19,018 bases of DNA from Candidatus Desantisiibacteriota bacterium (GTDB taxonomy: Bacteria > UBA9089 > CG2-30-40-21): positions 1 through 19,018 of the forward strand of contig JACQYP010000196.1 in the NCBI GenBank assembly GCA_016208205.1, written 5' to 3'. Below are positions 16,510-19,018 of the stretch, piece after piece. A model generated the notes under the pieces. That model was not told where the DNA came from. It did not search any database and saw only the letters and a program-made list of their open reading frames with translations. The translations under genes and the position numbers were made by a program. Each line of letters starts with the position of its first letter. The first letter of the stretch is position 1.

Positions 16510-18971
16510 ATCACCCGCTCCACGCTTCCAATAATAGGCATCATCTCTTTCCCAAACAAACACATCACATTAATTGTCGGATAGGTATGAACAACCCCAA
16601 CCCCATCCGGCACATCATGGCTTATCCTTGCCTTTAGCTTAAGTTCCGCATTCTTAGAAGAAACAACAACCATGTCCCCATCCCCAAGCCCAAGCCGAGA
16701 GGCATCATTTACACATAGCTCAACGCAAGCCTCCCCTATCCCAAGCAGGTATGGGCTCTGAGCACTTAATGTTCCTGAATAAAGATGCGATGGTGCAGAT
16801 ACAAGCAATAATTTGCCATCAGTTACCTCTATCCCCTCACACTCAACCGGAATAAATTTACCCTTCCATGTATCAGGTGGGAAGTGAGAAGCAGAAAGTG
16901 GAGATTGAATACTCGCCTTTATCTCCTGCCACACATCTGCAGACACATCACAACCAAGCTGTGTGCACAACTCAACAAATATCTCAAGATCAGTCCTGCT
17001 TTCACCAACACATGGCAATATCTTTTTCAAGCCCTGTGTTCTTCGTTCCAGATTCGTATATGTTCCCTCTTTTTCAGCAAAGCTGCAAGCCGGCAATACC
17101 ACATCAGCCAGCTCAGCCGTAGGGGTCATAAACATATCCTGAACAACAAGGAACTCCATTGCCTCCAATGCTTCTTTTACCTTAGATGACGGATATGTCA
17201 GCACTGGATTTTCGCCGACAATGTACATAGCCTTCAGCTTGCCGTGCTCAAGCATCTCTATTGCCTCAAGCCCTGGCTTATTTACAGGCACATACCCGGG
17301 CAAAAACCCTGGTACTGCCCCCATATCAAGTGCCCCTTGTGAATTATTCTTCTCCGGCAGAATATACACGCCGCATGATTCCTTACCAACATTCCCGGTA
17401 AGTAATGCCAGATTGCTTGCTGTGCGAGCAATATCCCTGTCATTTCCAACCAATCCCATGCCGGTAGCCACAATAATACACGCTTTTTTTGCCCTGGCAT
17501 AAGTTCTTGCTGCCAATTCAAGCTCAAGTGGATTAATACCACATATCTCTGCCACATATTCAGGCGTATATTTTTCTATCGATGCCTGCAACGCCTCCAA
17601 CCCCTCTGTCTTATTATTAACAAAGGTTTTATCAGCCAATTCAAACTTGACTATTTTATTTATAATTCCATTAATCAAAGCAACCTCTGTACCGGGCTTA
17701 CAAATAAGGTTAGCCTGTGCCTGACGGCTAAGCAGTGTCCTTTTGTTGTCTGCCACAATCAGGCTTGCCCTGTTTCGATTAACCGCAAGATTAACCTCTA
17801 TCCTGACATTCGGATGTGTCTCGTTAAGATTAGCTCGAACCAACAGGATAGCGTTTGTCTTTCGGATCTCATGTAAAGAATTGGTTGAACAAGCAATCCC
17901 AAGGCTTTTCTTTAAGCCCAATAATCCCTGATACCTGCCACCATGATCAATATTATTTGTTCCTATGCCCTGCCTGATGAGGAGTTGGAATAGATACAAC
18001 TCTTCATTTGTCAGTCTGGCAGAGCCAAGACCACCGATTGAGTCTGCACCAGAGGCAGCCTTTATCTCATTAAACTTAGCGGCTACAATGGATAGAGCCT
18101 CATCCCAGGTAGTCTCTTCAAACCTGCCATCCTTCTTGACAAGCGGTTTTTTTAATCTCTTAGGGCTACCCACAAACTCATACCCAAACCTGCCCTTGGA
18201 GCAAAGATTACCCTCATTTATCCCGGCATCATAATCACCGGTAACTCGCATTATCTCATTATCCTTAATCCCAAGCACAAGCGAGCACCCATTTGAGCAA
18301 TAGGGACAGAGTGTTGCCTCATTCTTCATATCCCAGACCCGTGTCTTATACTTAAACATCTTTGAATTCAATGCCCCAACCGGACAGACCGAGATACACT
18401 GACCACAAAATTCGCATTCCATTGGCCTGTCAAAATCAGTACCAATATATGCCTTTATCCCTCGATTGATAAAGCTTATCTCTCCTACCCCCTGCACCTC
18501 ATTACAGATTCGAACACACTTGCCGCAAAGGATGCATCTATTCATATCCCTCTCTATCAGGGGCGAAAGCCGTTCCACAGCCTTTTTAACACTATCCATC
18601 CGATAGGGATTATCGCAAATCCCATATTCATAGACCAAATCCTGGAGTTGACATTCCCCTGCCTTATCACATACCGGACAATCAAGGGGATGTTCTGCCA
18701 GAATAAGCTGAAGCTGTGCTCGTCTTGACTCAACTATCTCCGGGCTATTGGTTATTACCTCCATCCCATCCTTAACCGGGTTAAAACACGCTGGAATCAA
18801 TGATTTACGACCCTTAAGCTGAACCACGCACATACGACAGGCACCAAACCCAATCAGCCGCTTATCCGCACACAGAGCCGGTATCTTTACCCCTGCCTTT
18901 TCAGCTGCCTCAAGTATCATTGTTCCCTTTTCAACAGTTATTTGTTTTCCATCAATTAATAGTGTAACCAT
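16506..18971 (-). CDS. nuoG: NADH-quinone oxidoreductase subunit G
   Basis: An 821-residue iron-sulfur subunit of the complex I peripheral arm. Order: 2Fe-2S domain (C34, C45, C48, C62), His-Cys [4Fe-4S] site (H94, C98, C101, C107), two four-cysteine [4Fe-4S] sites (C146-C149-C152-C156; C186-C189-C192-C196), the N7-type site (C222, C225, C229, C257), a molybdopterin-oxidoreductase-like domain (about 290-650) and a C-terminal molydopterin-binding-like domain. The place where formate dehydrogenase has catalytic Cys/Sec reads DHGGRYQGL, so no catalytic residue is present and NuoG is favoured over formate dehydrogenase. The eight-cysteine arrangement is closer to HydA/FdhA than to E. coli NuoG. 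The ATG at 18971 (MVTLLIDGK) fits the family start and has GAGG upstream. In-frame ATGs at 18992 and 19001 are alternatives, and the frame stays open to the window edge. Confidence 0.93.
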   Translation of the reverse strand: MVTLLIDGKQITVEKGTMILEAAEKAGVKIPALCADKRLIGFGACRMCVVQLKGRKSLIPACFNPVKDGMEVITNSPEIVESRRAQLQLILAEHPLDCPVCDKAGECQLQDLVYEYGICDNPYRMDSVKKAVERLSPLIERDMNRCILCGKCVRICNEVQGVGEISFINRGIKAYIGTDFDRPMECEFCGQCISVCPVGALNSKMFKYKTRVWDMKNEATLCPYCSNGCSLVLGIKDNEIMRVTGDYDAGINEGNLCSKGRFGYEFVGSPKRLKKPLVKKDGRFEETTWDEALSIVAAKFNEIKAASGADSIGGLGSARLTNEELYLFQLLIRQGIGTNNIDHGGRYQGLLGLKKSLGIACSTNSLHEIRKTNAILLVRANLNETHPNVRIEVNLAVNRNRASLIVADNKRTLLSRQAQANLICKPGTEVALINGIINKIVKFELADKTFVNNKTEGLEALQASIEKYTPEYVAEICGINPLELELAARTYARAKKACIIVATGMGLVGNDRDIARTASNLALLTGNVGKESCGVYILPEKNNSQGALDMGAVPGFLPGYVPVNKPGLEAIEMLEHGKLKAMYIVGENPVLTYPSSKVKEALEAMEFLVVQDMFMTPTAELADVVLPACSFAEKEGTYTNLERRTQGLKKILPCVGESRTDLEIFVELCTQLGCDVSADVWQEIKASIQSPLSASHFPPDTWKGKFIPVECEGIEVTDGKLLLVSAPSHLYSGTLSAQSPYLLGIGEACVELCVNDASRLGLGDGDMVVVSSKNAELKLKARISHDVPDGVGVVHTYPTINVMCLFGKEMMPIIGSVERVI

Positions 18972-19018
18972 TTCTTCCTCATTATGTGTCATATCCGTCA
19001 TTTTAAGGTTGACAGAAC

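Noticed and set aside
16510..16563. An 18-residue N-terminal extension of NuoI overlapping nuoG
   Set aside because: The ATG at 16509 gives a normal ATGA overlap and family-like N-terminus. The extension is the nuoG end read in another frame.
16506..18971. Formate dehydrogenase alpha subunit instead of NuoG
   Set aside because: The catalytic Cys/Sec position reads DHGGRYQGL and the gene sits directly upstream of nuoI, so NuoG fits better.

Overview
The window is about 19 kb of moderately AT-rich bacterial DNA dominated by most of a respiratory complex I (nuo) operon on the minus strand, from nuoG at the right edge to nuoN near 3.5 kb. The left 2.6 kb holds unrelated plus-strand genes and the start of a minus-strand gene cut by the edge. 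No gene names the organism. HydB-type NuoF, a GltD-fused iron-sulfur flavoprotein, many clustered iron-sulfur proteins and dense intergenic repeats suggest an uncultivated anaerobic or facultative bacterium of a candidate phylum. That placement is a guess. The code is standard, with ATG, GTG and TTG starts after good Shine-Dalgarno sites.

Left region (1-3150): the N-terminal part of a membrane-anchored protein (minus strand, runs off the left edge), a divergent promoter pair, a radical SAM/SPASM protein and a flippase-like (UPF0104) membrane protein, then about 500 bp of nested repeats including a MITE-like element with a 9-bp target duplication. A small Ala/Glu-rich lipoprotein gene follows on the minus strand with its own near-consensus promoter, a near-perfect Shine-Dalgarno site and a terminator.

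Main region (3524-18971, minus strand), in transcription order: nuoG, nuoI, nuoH, a coiled-coil membrane protein of unknown function, nuoJ, nuoE, nuoF, a 711-aa protein fusing a NuoG/HydA-like 2Fe-2S domain, a GltD/NfnB-like FAD-NAD(P) core and a 2x[4Fe-4S] domain, then nuoK, nuoL, nuoM and nuoN. nuoABCD are not in the window and may lie upstream, beyond the right edge. The order differs from the textbook A-N order: I precedes H, and E-F plus the GltD-like gene sit between J and K. NuoE, F and G and the GltD-like protein would form or feed the peripheral electron-input arm. NuoI passes electrons toward the quinone site. NuoH, J, K, L, M and N form the proton-pumping membrane arm. The HydB-like NuoF and the GltD-like partner raise the possibility that the input is not simply NADH but also ferredoxin and/or NADPH.

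The most striking non-coding structure is in the gaps. Nearly every gap of roughly 90 bp or more between nuo genes holds a palindromic element. One class consists of blocks with strict 7-nt periodicity whose second half is the reverse complement of the first. A second class has 9-nt periodicity. A third consists of inverted pairs of short hairpins with GTAG at the outer foot, like REP/BIME elements mobilised by RAYT transposases. Heptad blocks also occur in frame inside the GltD-like gene, and repeats supply the stop codons of three genes.
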